From the NCBI GenBank assembly GCA_035649235.1, contig DASRJX010000139.1, positions 1 to 6,834 of the forward strand: DNA of 6,834 bases, given 5' to 3'. The position numbers were made by a program, and so were the translations under genes. The notes beneath the pieces were generated by a model. It saw only the letters and a program-made list of their open reading frames with translations, did no database searches and was not told where the DNA came from. Shown here in pieces: positions 1 through 5,821 of this stretch (its first letter is position 1; each line of letters opens with the position of its first letter). The DNA comes from DASRJX01 sp035649235. Lineage in GTDB: Bacteria > Acidobacteriota > Polarisedimenticolia > Gp22-AA2.

Positions 1-2
1 GG

Positions 3-491
3 ATCTGGGTGCGATTCTTCAAGAAGGACTCCGGCGTTCCCTCCGCGACCTACCAGGAGACGCTCGATTGCGCGCTCTGTTTCGGCTGGATCGACGGCCA
101 GCTCAAGAAGCACGACGACGCATCATGGCTTCGGAAGTTCACCCCGCGACGCGCGAACAGCACTTGGTCGAAGAAGAACACGGAACACGCCGAGCGGCTC
201 ATCCGATCCGGGAGAATGCGGCCGGCGGGATACCGGGAGATCGAAGCCGCCAGAAAGGACGGGCGTTGGAAGGCCGCCTACGACCCACCGAGCAAGATGA
301 GTATCCCCGCCGACCTATTGAAGCGACTCGACGATCATCGACGCGCCAAGGCCTTCTTCGAGACTCTCAATCGGGCCAACCTGTACGCCATTGCGTGGAG
401 GCTGCAGACCGCAAAGAAGCCCGAGACCCGGGAGAAGCGCTTGGATGACATCGTGGCGATGCTCTCGCGAGGGCAGAAGTTCCATGACTGA
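3..491 (+). CDS. YdeI/OmpD-associated family protein (5' end cut by window)
   Basis: Family membership is read from two conserved blocks: an N-terminal stretch ending in ALCFGWIDGQ, and a C-terminal stretch with LDDHRRAKAFFETLNRANLYAIAWRLQTAK followed by a basic ending. Both are typical of the YdeI/OmdA ('bacteriocin-protection, YdeI or OmpD-associated') family. The frame stays open to the window edge, and codons Ile-Trp precede the GTG at 9; family members usually have residues like these (…W-V/L-R-x-x-K-K) well inside the protein. The GTG is therefore probably internal and the true start lies upstream of the window. About 163 codons remain. The family's biochemical role is not settled; the name comes from a Salmonella protein linked to antimicrobial-peptide resistance, and that function should not be transferred. 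Base composition is visibly less GC-rich than in the genes that follow. There is no sign that it belongs to the downstream operon. Confidence 0.85.
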   Translation: MWVRFFKKDSGVPSATYQETLDCALCFGWIDGQLKKHDDASWLRKFTPRRANSTWSKKNTEHAERLIRSGRMRPAGYREIEAARKDGRWKAAYDPPSKMSIPADLLKRLDDHRRAKAFFETLNRANLYAIAWRLQTAKKPETREKRLDDIVAMLSRGQKFHD

Positions 492-502
492 CCGTGTCAT
501 CG

Positions 503-523
503 CCACCGGGGCCAGGGCGGTGG
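503..523. repeat. Small inverted repeat after the YdeI-family gene
   Basis: CCACCG (503-508) pairs perfectly with CGGTGG (518-523) across a nine-base loop, 11 bases after the stop codon at 491. There is no T-run behind it, so it is at best a weak or factor-dependent transcription end. It lies in the leader of the rhodanese-MBL gene if that gene starts at 547. Confidence 0.3.
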
Positions 524-546
524 TAGGATGCCGGCAGGCACACACC

Positions 547-1695
547 ATGGGCTCGAGCGAAACGACCACGGCCCGGGCGCTCTACGAGGGCGCGGGCAAG
601 AGCGCGACGACGCGCGTTCTCGACGTGCGCAACGAGGAGGAGTTCGCGCGCTGGAAGGTCGAGGCGCCGGGGCCGATCGAGACGATGAACCGCCCCTACT
701 TCGCGTTCCTCGAGTCCGAGGAGGAGTCCGTCGCGGCGGTGAAGAAATGGTTGGGGGGCCGCTCGGACCCGCTCGTCGTGGTCTGCGCGAAGGGAGGATC
801 CTCCGAGTTCGTCGCGGATCTCCTCCGCGAGCAGAAGATCGACGCCCGCAACCTCGTGGGGGGCATGGCCGCATGGGGAGAGGAGAGCATCGGGTGCCCG
901 GTCGCGTCGGGCCCCGTGAGCGTCTGGCAGATCAACCGGTTCGGGAAGGGATGCCTCTCCTACGTCGTCGCGGCGGGCAGCGACGCGGTCGTCGTCGACC
1001 CCGGCCGTAGCCTCGACCCCTATCGGCGCCTCCTCGAGGAGAACCATCTCGTGCCGCGCGCGGTTTTCGACACGCACCTGCACGCGGATCACGTCTCCGG
1101 AGCGCCGGCGCTCGCGGCGGAGACGGGCGCCGGGTATTACGCGAGCGCGGCCGATTTCGGGGGCGCGGCGTTTCCGTACACGCCCATCGAGGACCGCGAG
1201 ACCGTCCGGCTGGGCCGCGTGACGGTCACGCCGCTCGTCTTCCTGAGCGCCCCGGGCCACACGCCTGGGAGCACGGCGCTCCTGGTGGGAGACGGACTCC
1301 TCCTCACCGGCGACACGCTGTTCGTCGGTAGCGTCGGGCGGCCCGACCTCGCGGGTCAGGCCGTCGCGTGGGGCCGCGAGCTGCACGCGACGCTCCACCG
1401 GCGGCTCGCGACCGTCCCGGACGACGCCCTCGTTCTCCCGGCGCACTCGGGAGGACCGCAGGAGGTCCGCGCGGACGGCGTCGTCGGCGAGCGCCTCGGA
1501 ACGTTGCGCCGCGGCAGCCCGTTGATGCAGGCGGACGAGCCGGCGTTTCTGGAGGAGATCGTGCAGGCCGTCCGGCCCGCGCCCGAGGCCTACGACACGA
1601 TCCGCGCGATCAACCTCGGCGCGCGGGCCGTCGACGACGAGACGCGCGCCACCATGGAGCTGGGCCGGAACGAGTGCGCACTTTCTAGGAGGTAA
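547..1695 (+). CDS. Rhodanese-MBL fold fusion, persulfide dioxygenase-like
   Basis: This 382-residue protein joins an N-terminal rhodanese domain (about 5-115) to a metallo-beta-lactamase domain (about 125-375). The rhodanese part shows LDVRNEEEFARWKVE and the loop VVVCAKGGSSEF with candidate sulfur-accepting Cys80. The MBL part carries the metal-site residues: THLHADH (His177, His179, Asp181, His182), GHTPGS (His238), TGDTLF (Asp256) and PAH (His300). The HLHADHVSG signature resembles ETHE1/CstB-type persulfide dioxygenases, which use one mononuclear iron to oxidise glutathione or CoA persulfide to sulfite. That activity is inferred. The protein is probably cytosolic, as no signal peptide is visible. 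Start ATG 547 is chosen because the family-like sequence begins just after it. An ATG at 484, overlapping the previous stop and preceded by GAGGG, is an alternative that would add 21 residues without a recognisable domain. The stop lies 4 bases before tusA, so the two are surely cotranscribed. Confidence 0.9.
   Translation: MGSSETTTARALYEGAGKSATTRVLDVRNEEEFARWKVEAPGPIETMNRPYFAFLESEEESVAAVKKWLGGRSDPLVVVCAKGGSSEFVADLLREQKIDARNLVGGMAAWGEESIGCPVASGPVSVWQINRFGKGCLSYVVAAGSDAVVVDPGRSLDPYRRLLEENHLVPRAVFDTHLHADHVSGAPALAAETGAGYYASAADFGGAAFPYTPIEDRETVRLGRVTVTPLVFLSAPGHTPGSTALLVGDGLLLTGDTLFVGSVGRPDLAGQAVAWGRELHATLHRRLATVPDDALVLPAHSGGPQEVRADGVVGERLGTLRRGSPLMQADEPAFLEEIVQAVRPAPEAYDTIRAINLGARAVDDETRATMELGRNECALSRR
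1687..1693 (+). promoter_or_regulatory. Strong Shine-Dalgarno for tusA inside the upstream stop region
   Basis: AGGAGGT lies six bases before ATG 1700. The two AGG codons that end the rhodanese-MBL protein (Arg-Arg) and the first base of its TAA stop make up this ribosome site. Ribosomes finishing the upstream gene sit on the site that starts tusA, which suggests coupled and high translation of the small carrier. Confidence 0.85.
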
Positions 1696-1699
1696 TCCC

Positions 1700-1948
1700 A
1701 TGTCCGAGGATCGAACGCTCGACGCGCGCGGGCTGAAGTGTCCGATGCCGATCGTCAAGGCGAGGAAGGAGCTGGACGCGATGTCGGCGGGCCAGGTGCT
1801 GAAGGTGGTCGCCACCGACCCCGGCTCGGTGCTGGACTTCCAGGGTTGGATGAAGACGAGCGCCACCTGCGAGCTCGTGAGTCAGGTGGAGGGCAAGGAC
1901 GAGCAGGACCGCACGATCTACGTGCATCACCTCCGGAAGAAGTCTTGA
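1700..1948 (+). CDS. tusA: TusA family sulfur carrier protein
   Basis: This is an 82-residue protein of typical TusA/SirA length. It opens with LDARGLKCPMPIVKARKEL, which contains the family CPxP motif with persulfide-carrying Cys14. The later VVATDPGSVLDFQGWMK matches the second half of the two-layer alpha/beta fold, where the family usually has D-P-x-x-x-x-D-(F/I). TusA proteins accept sulfane sulfur from a desulfurase or rhodanese and hand it on, either to tRNA 2-thiolation or, in sulfur oxidisers, to DsrE-type and heterodisulfide-reductase-like systems. The neighbours here, a rhodanese fusion upstream and a DsrE2-like gene overlapping downstream, favour the sulfur-trafficking role over tRNA modification. 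A second cysteine, Cys57, is present; its role is unknown. The start has a near-perfect ribosome site, and the stop overlaps the next start by four bases. Confidence 0.93.
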   Translation: MSEDRTLDARGLKCPMPIVKARKELDAMSAGQVLKVVATDPGSVLDFQGWMKTSATCELVSQVEGKDEQDRTIYVHHLRKKS

Positions 1949-2499
1949 GCGACAGTGCGCGGCCCGCGATCGACCCCGCTGTCCGGGCCTACATCGACGA
2001 ACGCCTCGCGGCCCTCACGCGGGATCTTCCCGACAACCGCGTCACCCTGGTCGTGTTCTCGGGCGATCTCGATCGGCATCTCGCCTCACTGGTCATCGCC
2101 ACCGGCGCGGCGGCGATGGGCCTGGAGGTCTCGGTCTTCTACACCTTCTGGGGCCTGGCCGCGCTCAAGAAGCAGTCGGTCCTGTCCGGAAAGAGCCTGA
2201 AGGAGAAGATGTTCGTGGCGATGACGCCCGCCACCCTTTCGAAGATGCCGCTGTCGAAGATGAACTTCGGCGGCCTGGGCCGCGCCATGCTCAGGACGAT
2301 GATGAAGGAGAAGGAGATCGCCTCGATCGAGGAGCTCTTCGCGATGGCGCGCGACCTGGGCGTGAAGCAGATCGCGTGCACCATGTCGATGGACGTCATG
2401 GGGATCACGAAAGACGAGCTGATCGACGGCGTCGTCCTCGGCGGCGTCGCGACCTTCCTCGGAGACGCGGCCCGGTCGCGGGCCGCCTTCTTCATCTAG
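1945..2499 (+). CDS. DsrE/DsrF/DrsH-like (DsrE2-type) sulfurtransferase protein
   Basis: This 184-residue protein fits the DsrE2-type branch of the DsrE/DsrF family. It has VVFSGDLDR near 37-44, the aromatic YTFWGLAALKK at 66-76, a Met/Lys-rich middle (MNFGGLGRAMLRTMMKEKE) and the signature IACTMSMDVMGI. The latter holds Cys145, the only cysteine in the protein and the likely persulfide carrier. Members exchange sulfur with TusA. Several segments are strongly hydrophobic (about 45-75 and the C-terminus from 159), consistent with the membrane association proposed for DsrE2 proteins. No in-frame ATG occurs before residue 58, past the FSGDLDR block, so TTG 1945 is chosen. It overlaps the tusA stop as TTGA and has GGAAG five bases upstream. 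The start codon is the least certain point; the family call is firm. Confidence 0.87.
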   Translation: MSDSARPAIDPAVRAYIDERLAALTRDLPDNRVTLVVFSGDLDRHLASLVIATGAAAMGLEVSVFYTFWGLAALKKQSVLSGKSLKEKMFVAMTPATLSKMPLSKMNFGGLGRAMLRTMMKEKEIASIEELFAMARDLGVKQIACTMSMDVMGITKDELIDGVVLGGVATFLGDAARSRAAFFI

Positions 2500-2509
2500 G
2501 CAGCCGGCC

Positions 2510-3949
2510 ATGTCGGCGAAGACCGCTCTCGAGCGGAGTTTGCGGGCGCTCCCCCGATCCCTCGCCGCCCGCCTGACGGTCTGGTACACGCTGTCGGCCT
2601 TCGGTCTCATCCTCGGAACGACCGGACTCCTCTACCACAAGCTGCTCAGCAGCCTGGATCGGCAAAACGACCACATGCTCGCCGATCAGGTCCAGGTCGT
2701 CCGGGCGCTTCTCCTCGAGCGGCCGGACGACGTGGCGGGCTTGCGTCAGGAGGTCGAATTCGAATCGGGGGCCAGACGCTACGCGCAGGTCTACCTGCGC
2801 GTGCTCGACGCGCAGGGAGCTTTGGTCAGCGAAACGCCCGGAACCGGCGCCATCCTGTCGGGCGCGAACGTCCAGGTCCCTCCCGCCGGCGACATGAGCA
2901 TCGGCCCGGGCGTCGCGATCCACGCTCCGGATGGCCGCTTCTACCGAAGCACGGTCGCGCGGGCGGCGTGCGGCTCGCGCCTCGGGAGCGAGTGCGTGAT
3001 CCAGGTGGCCGCCGAGCGGACCCAGGAGGCCGCCCTGGTGGCAGCCTTTCGCCGGCGCCTGTTCTGGGTGCTCGGGATAGGTCTCGTCGGCTGCGGCGTG
3101 GCCGGGTACGCCGTCGCGCGCCGCGGTATCCATCCGGTCAAGCAGATTACCCGCACGGCCCGGCACATCGGTTCGGCCACGCTCCACGAGAGGCTGCGGA
3201 CGTCCGGACTGCCCGCGGAGCTGTCCGCGCTCGCCGAGACGTTCAACGCGATGCTCGATCGCATCGAGGGATCCTTCGGCCGCCTGTCGCGCTTTTCGGC
3301 CGACATCGCCCACGAGTTGCGCACGCCGATCAACAATCTGCGCGGCGAGGCCGAGGTGGCGCTCAGCCGCGCCCGGACGCCCGAGGACTATCGCGACGTG
3401 CTGGGATCGTGCCTCGAAGAGTGCGCGCGGCTCTCGGCGATGATCGACGCGCTCCTGTTCCTGGCCCGCGCCGAGAGCGCGGAAGCCTTCATCAAGCGAG
3501 GGGTGATCGATGCCGGGGCGGAGCTCGCCCGGGTCCAGGAGTTCTACGACGCCGCGGCCGCGGAGGTGGGGATCACGATGCGCGTCGATGCCGAGGGGGA
3601 CCTGCGGGCGCACCTCGATCGGACGCTCTTTCAGCGTGCCGTGGGCAACCTCGTGGCCAACGCGCTGTCCCACACGCCGAGCGGCGGCCTCGTCACCCTG
3701 AGCGCGCGGCGCGACGCCGCAGCGCTGCGCGTCGAGGTGCGGGATTCCGGGTCGGGCATCGCCGCCTCCGACCTGCCGCACGTCTTCGAGCGGTTCTACC
3801 GCGCGGACCCGTCGCGATCCAGCCAGACGGGCGGCGTGGGCCTGGGCCTCGCCATCGTCCACAGCATCGCCCTGCTGCACGGCGGATCCGCGGAGATCAC
3901 GAGCGAGATCGGACGCGGCACGACGGCCCGCCTGATCTTTCCAGCCTAG
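2510..3949 (+). CDS. Membrane sensor histidine kinase, heavy-metal-sensor (CusS) type, orphan
   Basis: The 479-residue architecture is that of a class I kinase. It has a first membrane helix (about 22-46), an extracytoplasmic sensor region (about 48-182), a second helix (about 183-204) and a HAMP linker (about 204-257). The dimerisation/phosphoacceptor segment has FSADIAHELRTPINNLRGE with His268. The ATP-binding domain shows the N box (GNLVANALSHTP, Asn380 and Asn384), G1 (DSGSGI, Asp412), the F box (HVFERFYR) and G2 (GGVGLGLAIV). The overall pattern resembles CusS-like metal-sensing kinases, but the ligand is not shown by the sequence. The sensor region has a Cys154-x7-Cys162 pair, and Cys301 and Cys305 lie in the DHp helix. 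No response regulator gene lies next to it, although such kinases usually follow one directly. The gene starts ten bases after the DsrE2-like stop, and the ribosome site is weak (GGCAG). Confidence 0.93.
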   Translation: MSAKTALERSLRALPRSLAARLTVWYTLSAFGLILGTTGLLYHKLLSSLDRQNDHMLADQVQVVRALLLERPDDVAGLRQEVEFESGARRYAQVYLRVLDAQGALVSETPGTGAILSGANVQVPPAGDMSIGPGVAIHAPDGRFYRSTVARAACGSRLGSECVIQVAAERTQEAALVAAFRRRLFWVLGIGLVGCGVAGYAVARRGIHPVKQITRTARHIGSATLHERLRTSGLPAELSALAETFNAMLDRIEGSFGRLSRFSADIAHELRTPINNLRGEAEVALSRARTPEDYRDVLGSCLEECARLSAMIDALLFLARAESAEAFIKRGVIDAGAELARVQEFYDAAAAEVGITMRVDAEGDLRAHLDRTLFQRAVGNLVANALSHTPSGGLVTLSARRDAAALRVEVRDSGSGIAASDLPHVFERFYRADPSRSSQTGGVGLGLAIVHSIALLHGGSAEITSEIGRGTTARLIFPA

Positions 3950-3958
3950 AGTGAGCGG

Positions 3959-4987
3959 ATGACCGTCAAATTCCGCGATTACTACGAGACACTCGGCGTC
4001 GCCCGGGACGCGAGCGACGACCAGATCAAGAAGTCGTACCGGAAACTCGCCCGCAAGTTCCATCCGGACCTCAATCCGGGGAACAAGGCCTCCGAGGAGC
4101 GGTTCAAGGAGATCAACGAGGCCTACGAGGTCCTCTCCGACAAGGACAAGCGCAGGAAGTACGACGCGCTGGGGCAGAACTGGAAGTCCGGGATGGATTT
4201 CACGCCTCCTCCGGGCGCGGGCGCCGAGTCGTACCGCGTGCACGTCGGCGACATGGGCGACCTCGGCGACCTGTTCTCGAGCGGCGGGGGCCTCGGGGGG
4301 TTCAGCGACTTCTTCGAGATGATCTTCGGAGGCCGGCGTCAGGGAGGGGCCGGCTTCGCGTCGTCGGCGCGCGGCGGCGACGTCGAGTCGGAGGTCGCCG
4401 TCACGCTGGAAGAGGCGTATCACGGCACCAGCCGGGCGGTCCGCGTTCCCCTCGAGGAGCCGTGTCCGGAATGCGGCGGCTCGGGCCGCAAGGGCGACAA
4501 GGCCTGCCCGGTCTGCCGCGGGATCGGCCACAGGACGAGGCTCGAAAGCTTCACGGTCAACATCCCCCGGGGTGTGCAGGACGGGTCCGTCATCCGTGTC
4601 CCGGCCAAGGGGGGCGCCGGCTTCGGCGGCGGCGCGCGCGGCGACCTGTATTTTCGCGTTCACGTCGCGCCTCACGAGCGCTTCCGCCTGAAAGAGGCCG
4701 GCGACCTCGAGCTGGAGCTTCCGATCGCCCCCTGGGAAGCCGTGCTGGGAGCCCGGGTCGAGGTGCCGACGCTGGACGGGCCGGTCGCCCTTCGGATTCC
4801 GCCGAACAGCCAGGGCGGCAGGGTGCTGCGCCTGAAAGGGAAGGGGGCGGCGCTGCCGTCCGGAAGCCGTGGCGATCTCTACGTGCGGCTCAGGATCGTC
4901 GTCCCTCCCAAGCCGACCGAGAGGGAGATCGCCCTCATGAAAGAGCTGGCGTCCGAGTCGGCGTTCGATCCGCGACGGTCGTCGTAA
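3959..4987 (+). CDS. J-domain co-chaperone with half zinc-finger, DnaJ/CbpA-like
   Basis: The protein has 342 residues. Its N-terminal J domain (about 6-72) starts DYYETLGVARDAS and has HPD at 35-37, the tripeptide that stimulates DnaK ATPase. A Gly/Phe-rich linker follows (about 85-140, with FSDFFEMIFGG). A cysteine segment contains CPECGGSG (Cys169, Cys172) and CPVCRGIG (Cys183, Cys186). Two substrate-binding beta domains follow, with GDLYFRVHVAPHERF and a second GDLYVRLRIVVP repeat. Canonical DnaJ has four CxxCxGxG motifs binding two zinc ions and CbpA has none; this protein has two, enough for one zinc. The start nine bases after the kinase stop, with GAGTGAG upstream, suggests cotranscription. 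It is not next to dnaK or grpE here, so it is probably an accessory rather than the housekeeping DnaJ. It is the last gene before the 234-base gap. Confidence 0.93.
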   Translation: MTVKFRDYYETLGVARDASDDQIKKSYRKLARKFHPDLNPGNKASEERFKEINEAYEVLSDKDKRRKYDALGQNWKSGMDFTPPPGAGAESYRVHVGDMGDLGDLFSSGGGLGGFSDFFEMIFGGRRQGGAGFASSARGGDVESEVAVTLEEAYHGTSRAVRVPLEEPCPECGGSGRKGDKACPVCRGIGHRTRLESFTVNIPRGVQDGSVIRVPAKGGAGFGGGARGDLYFRVHVAPHERFRLKEAGDLELELPIAPWEAVLGARVEVPTLDGPVALRIPPNSQGGRVLRLKGKGAALPSGSRGDLYVRLRIVVPPKPTEREIALMKELASESAFDPRRSS

Positions 4988-5056
4988 TCTCCGCCGCCGC
5001 CTGGGCATCGATTCATGACCGTCCAGGGGGCGCAGACCGGCAGCTTCGCCAGGCGC

Positions 5057-5074
5057 GGCTCCAGGTTCGGAGCC
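5057..5074. repeat. Hairpin downstream of the J-protein gene
   Basis: GGCTCC (5057-5062) pairs perfectly with GGAGCC (5069-5074) around a six-base loop, about 70 bases after the stop at 4987. No T-run follows, so it lacks the second half of an intrinsic terminator. It may end the upstream operon with Rho help, or have no role. Confidence 0.35.
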
Positions 5075-5076
5075 AG

Positions 5077-5127
5077 GCGACACAACCCCTATGTGTACTA
5101 GTGTCGCGAAGCGCCTTCTGGTGTCGC
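5077..5127. repeat. GCGACAC / GTGTCGC repeat set, possible operator
   Basis: GCGACAC (5077-5083) is the exact inverted match of GTGTCGC (5101-5107), with 17 bases between. A second direct copy, GTGTCGCG, begins at 5121, exactly 20 bases (about two helical turns) after the first. All three lie just upstream of the putative promoter of the sigma-factor operon, where an activator or repressor could bind. This is a pattern in the sequence; the role is inferred and the element is short enough to arise by chance. Confidence 0.35.
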
Positions 5128-5163
5128 GCCGAAATTGCCGCGTGCTCCTGCGACGGAACCCGG

Positions 5164-5169
5164 TATATT
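5164..5169 (+). promoter_or_regulatory. Candidate -10 element of the sigma-factor operon
   Basis: TATATT stands out in an otherwise GC-rich gap and lies 52 bases before the ATG at 5222, giving a leader of roughly 45 bases. No good -35 lies at the usual distance: TTGCCG at 5135-5140 is 23 bases away, which is too far. An ECF-type reading is also possible, since GGAACC at 5155-5160 resembles the GGAAC -35 box of many ECF promoters and would allow self-activation, but no convincing ECF -10 follows. Confidence 0.35.
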
Positions 5170-5221
5170 CTTGCGGGGTATCCCGACTGCTTCTCGCTCC
5201 GGCCATTTACAGGGACCTCCG

Positions 5222-5821
5222 ATGGCGTCGCCAGACGACAACAGGGACCGCGTTTCCGCGTTCCTGATCGGCGATCCGGACGCGCACGAGACTCTGCGCC
5301 GAGCGGTCGCGCGCGCGGTCCGGGGATTCCGCTTCCAAGGCGACACCCAGAACGATCTGGTCCAGGAGGCCCTCTGCCGGCTGTACTTCAACCTGCGCGC
5401 CGGCGCCTTTCGTGGTGACGCTTCGCTCGTCAGGTATGCGCAGCGCATCAGCCGTTACGTCTGCTTGGAGCATCTGCGCCGGCGCCGCTTCGCGGCGGAG
5501 GTCGATCCGCTGATCGCGCCCGAACGCGAAGGGGCCCTTGACCCCGAAGTCTCGCTCCTGCGCGCCGAGGCGCACGGGCGCAACCTGCGCCGGCTCGCGC
5601 GCATGCCGCCGGAGTGCCGCGAGCTGCTCCGCCTGATCTTCCTCGAAGGGCTGAGCTACGCCGGGGTCGCGAAGCGGCTGGGGATCTCGATGAACGCGGT
5701 CAAGCTGCGGGTCCATCGCTGCCGCCTGACGCGGCGCGACGTCGGAGCCGGCGCGGAGCCGCTCGATCTGCGCCCGGAACCGGCTCCTCGGCTTCCGCGG
5801 CTGCGGGAGGCAGGAGAGTGA
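5222..5821 (+). CDS. ECF-type sigma-70 family RNA polymerase sigma factor
   Basis: This 199-residue protein has the two domains of an ECF sigma factor. Region 2 (about 24-92) includes the DLVQEALCRLYFNL helix that binds core polymerase and reads the -10 element, followed by the arginine-rich LEHLRRRRF. Region 4 (about 118-170) has LPPECRELLRL-like packing (here MPPECRELLRLIFLEGLSYAGVAKRLGIS) and the recognition helix AVKLRVHRCR, which reads the -35 element. The Pro/Arg-rich tail after 172 is unlike either domain. ATG 5222 is chosen because AGGGA lies six bases upstream and the region-2 homology begins soon after. Its stop overlaps the start of the anti-sigma gene as GTGA, so both are made together, the usual arrangement for a sigma factor held inactive at the membrane. 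Target genes cannot be told from the sequence. Confidence 0.9.
   Translation: MASPDDNRDRVSAFLIGDPDAHETLRRAVARAVRGFRFQGDTQNDLVQEALCRLYFNLRAGAFRGDASLVRYAQRISRYVCLEHLRRRRFAAEVDPLIAPEREGALDPEVSLLRAEAHGRNLRRLARMPPECRELLRLIFLEGLSYAGVAKRLGISMNAVKLRVHRCRLTRRDVGAGAEPLDLRPEPAPRLPRLREAGE

Noticed and set aside
524..529. TAGGAT as a -10 box for the sulfur operon
   Set aside because: No acceptable -35 sequence lies 16-18 bases upstream, and a single hexamer is not enough. The operon promoter remains unlocated.
484..546. Alternative start of the rhodanese-MBL fusion at ATG 484
   Set aside because: It has a fair ribosome site and overlaps the previous stop, but the extra 21 residues carry no domain sequence and the family-like N-terminus begins just after ATG 547. 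It is not fully excluded.
367..1866. A long open frame on the minus strand (about 500 codons)
   Set aside because: It is antisense to the rhodanese-MBL fusion and tusA, with low-complexity Arg/Ala/Asp composition and no family signature.
5057..5083. Possible tRNA T-arm (GGTTCG in a hairpin loop)
   Set aside because: The loop is six bases and lacks the TTCxAxx pattern, and no acceptor, D or anticodon stem can be built around it.
2492..5206. A very long open frame on the minus strand (about 900 codons)
   Set aside because: It runs opposite the kinase and J-protein genes, whose domains are unmistakable. Its translation is Arg/Ala-rich with no recognisable motif, as expected for the reverse shadow of GC-rich genes.
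5732..5821. Frameshift near the end of the sigma-factor gene, because the tail is unlike the domains
   Set aside because: The other frames give no better continuation of region 4, and the observed stop overlaps the anti-sigma start in the usual coupled way, so the tail is likely genuine.
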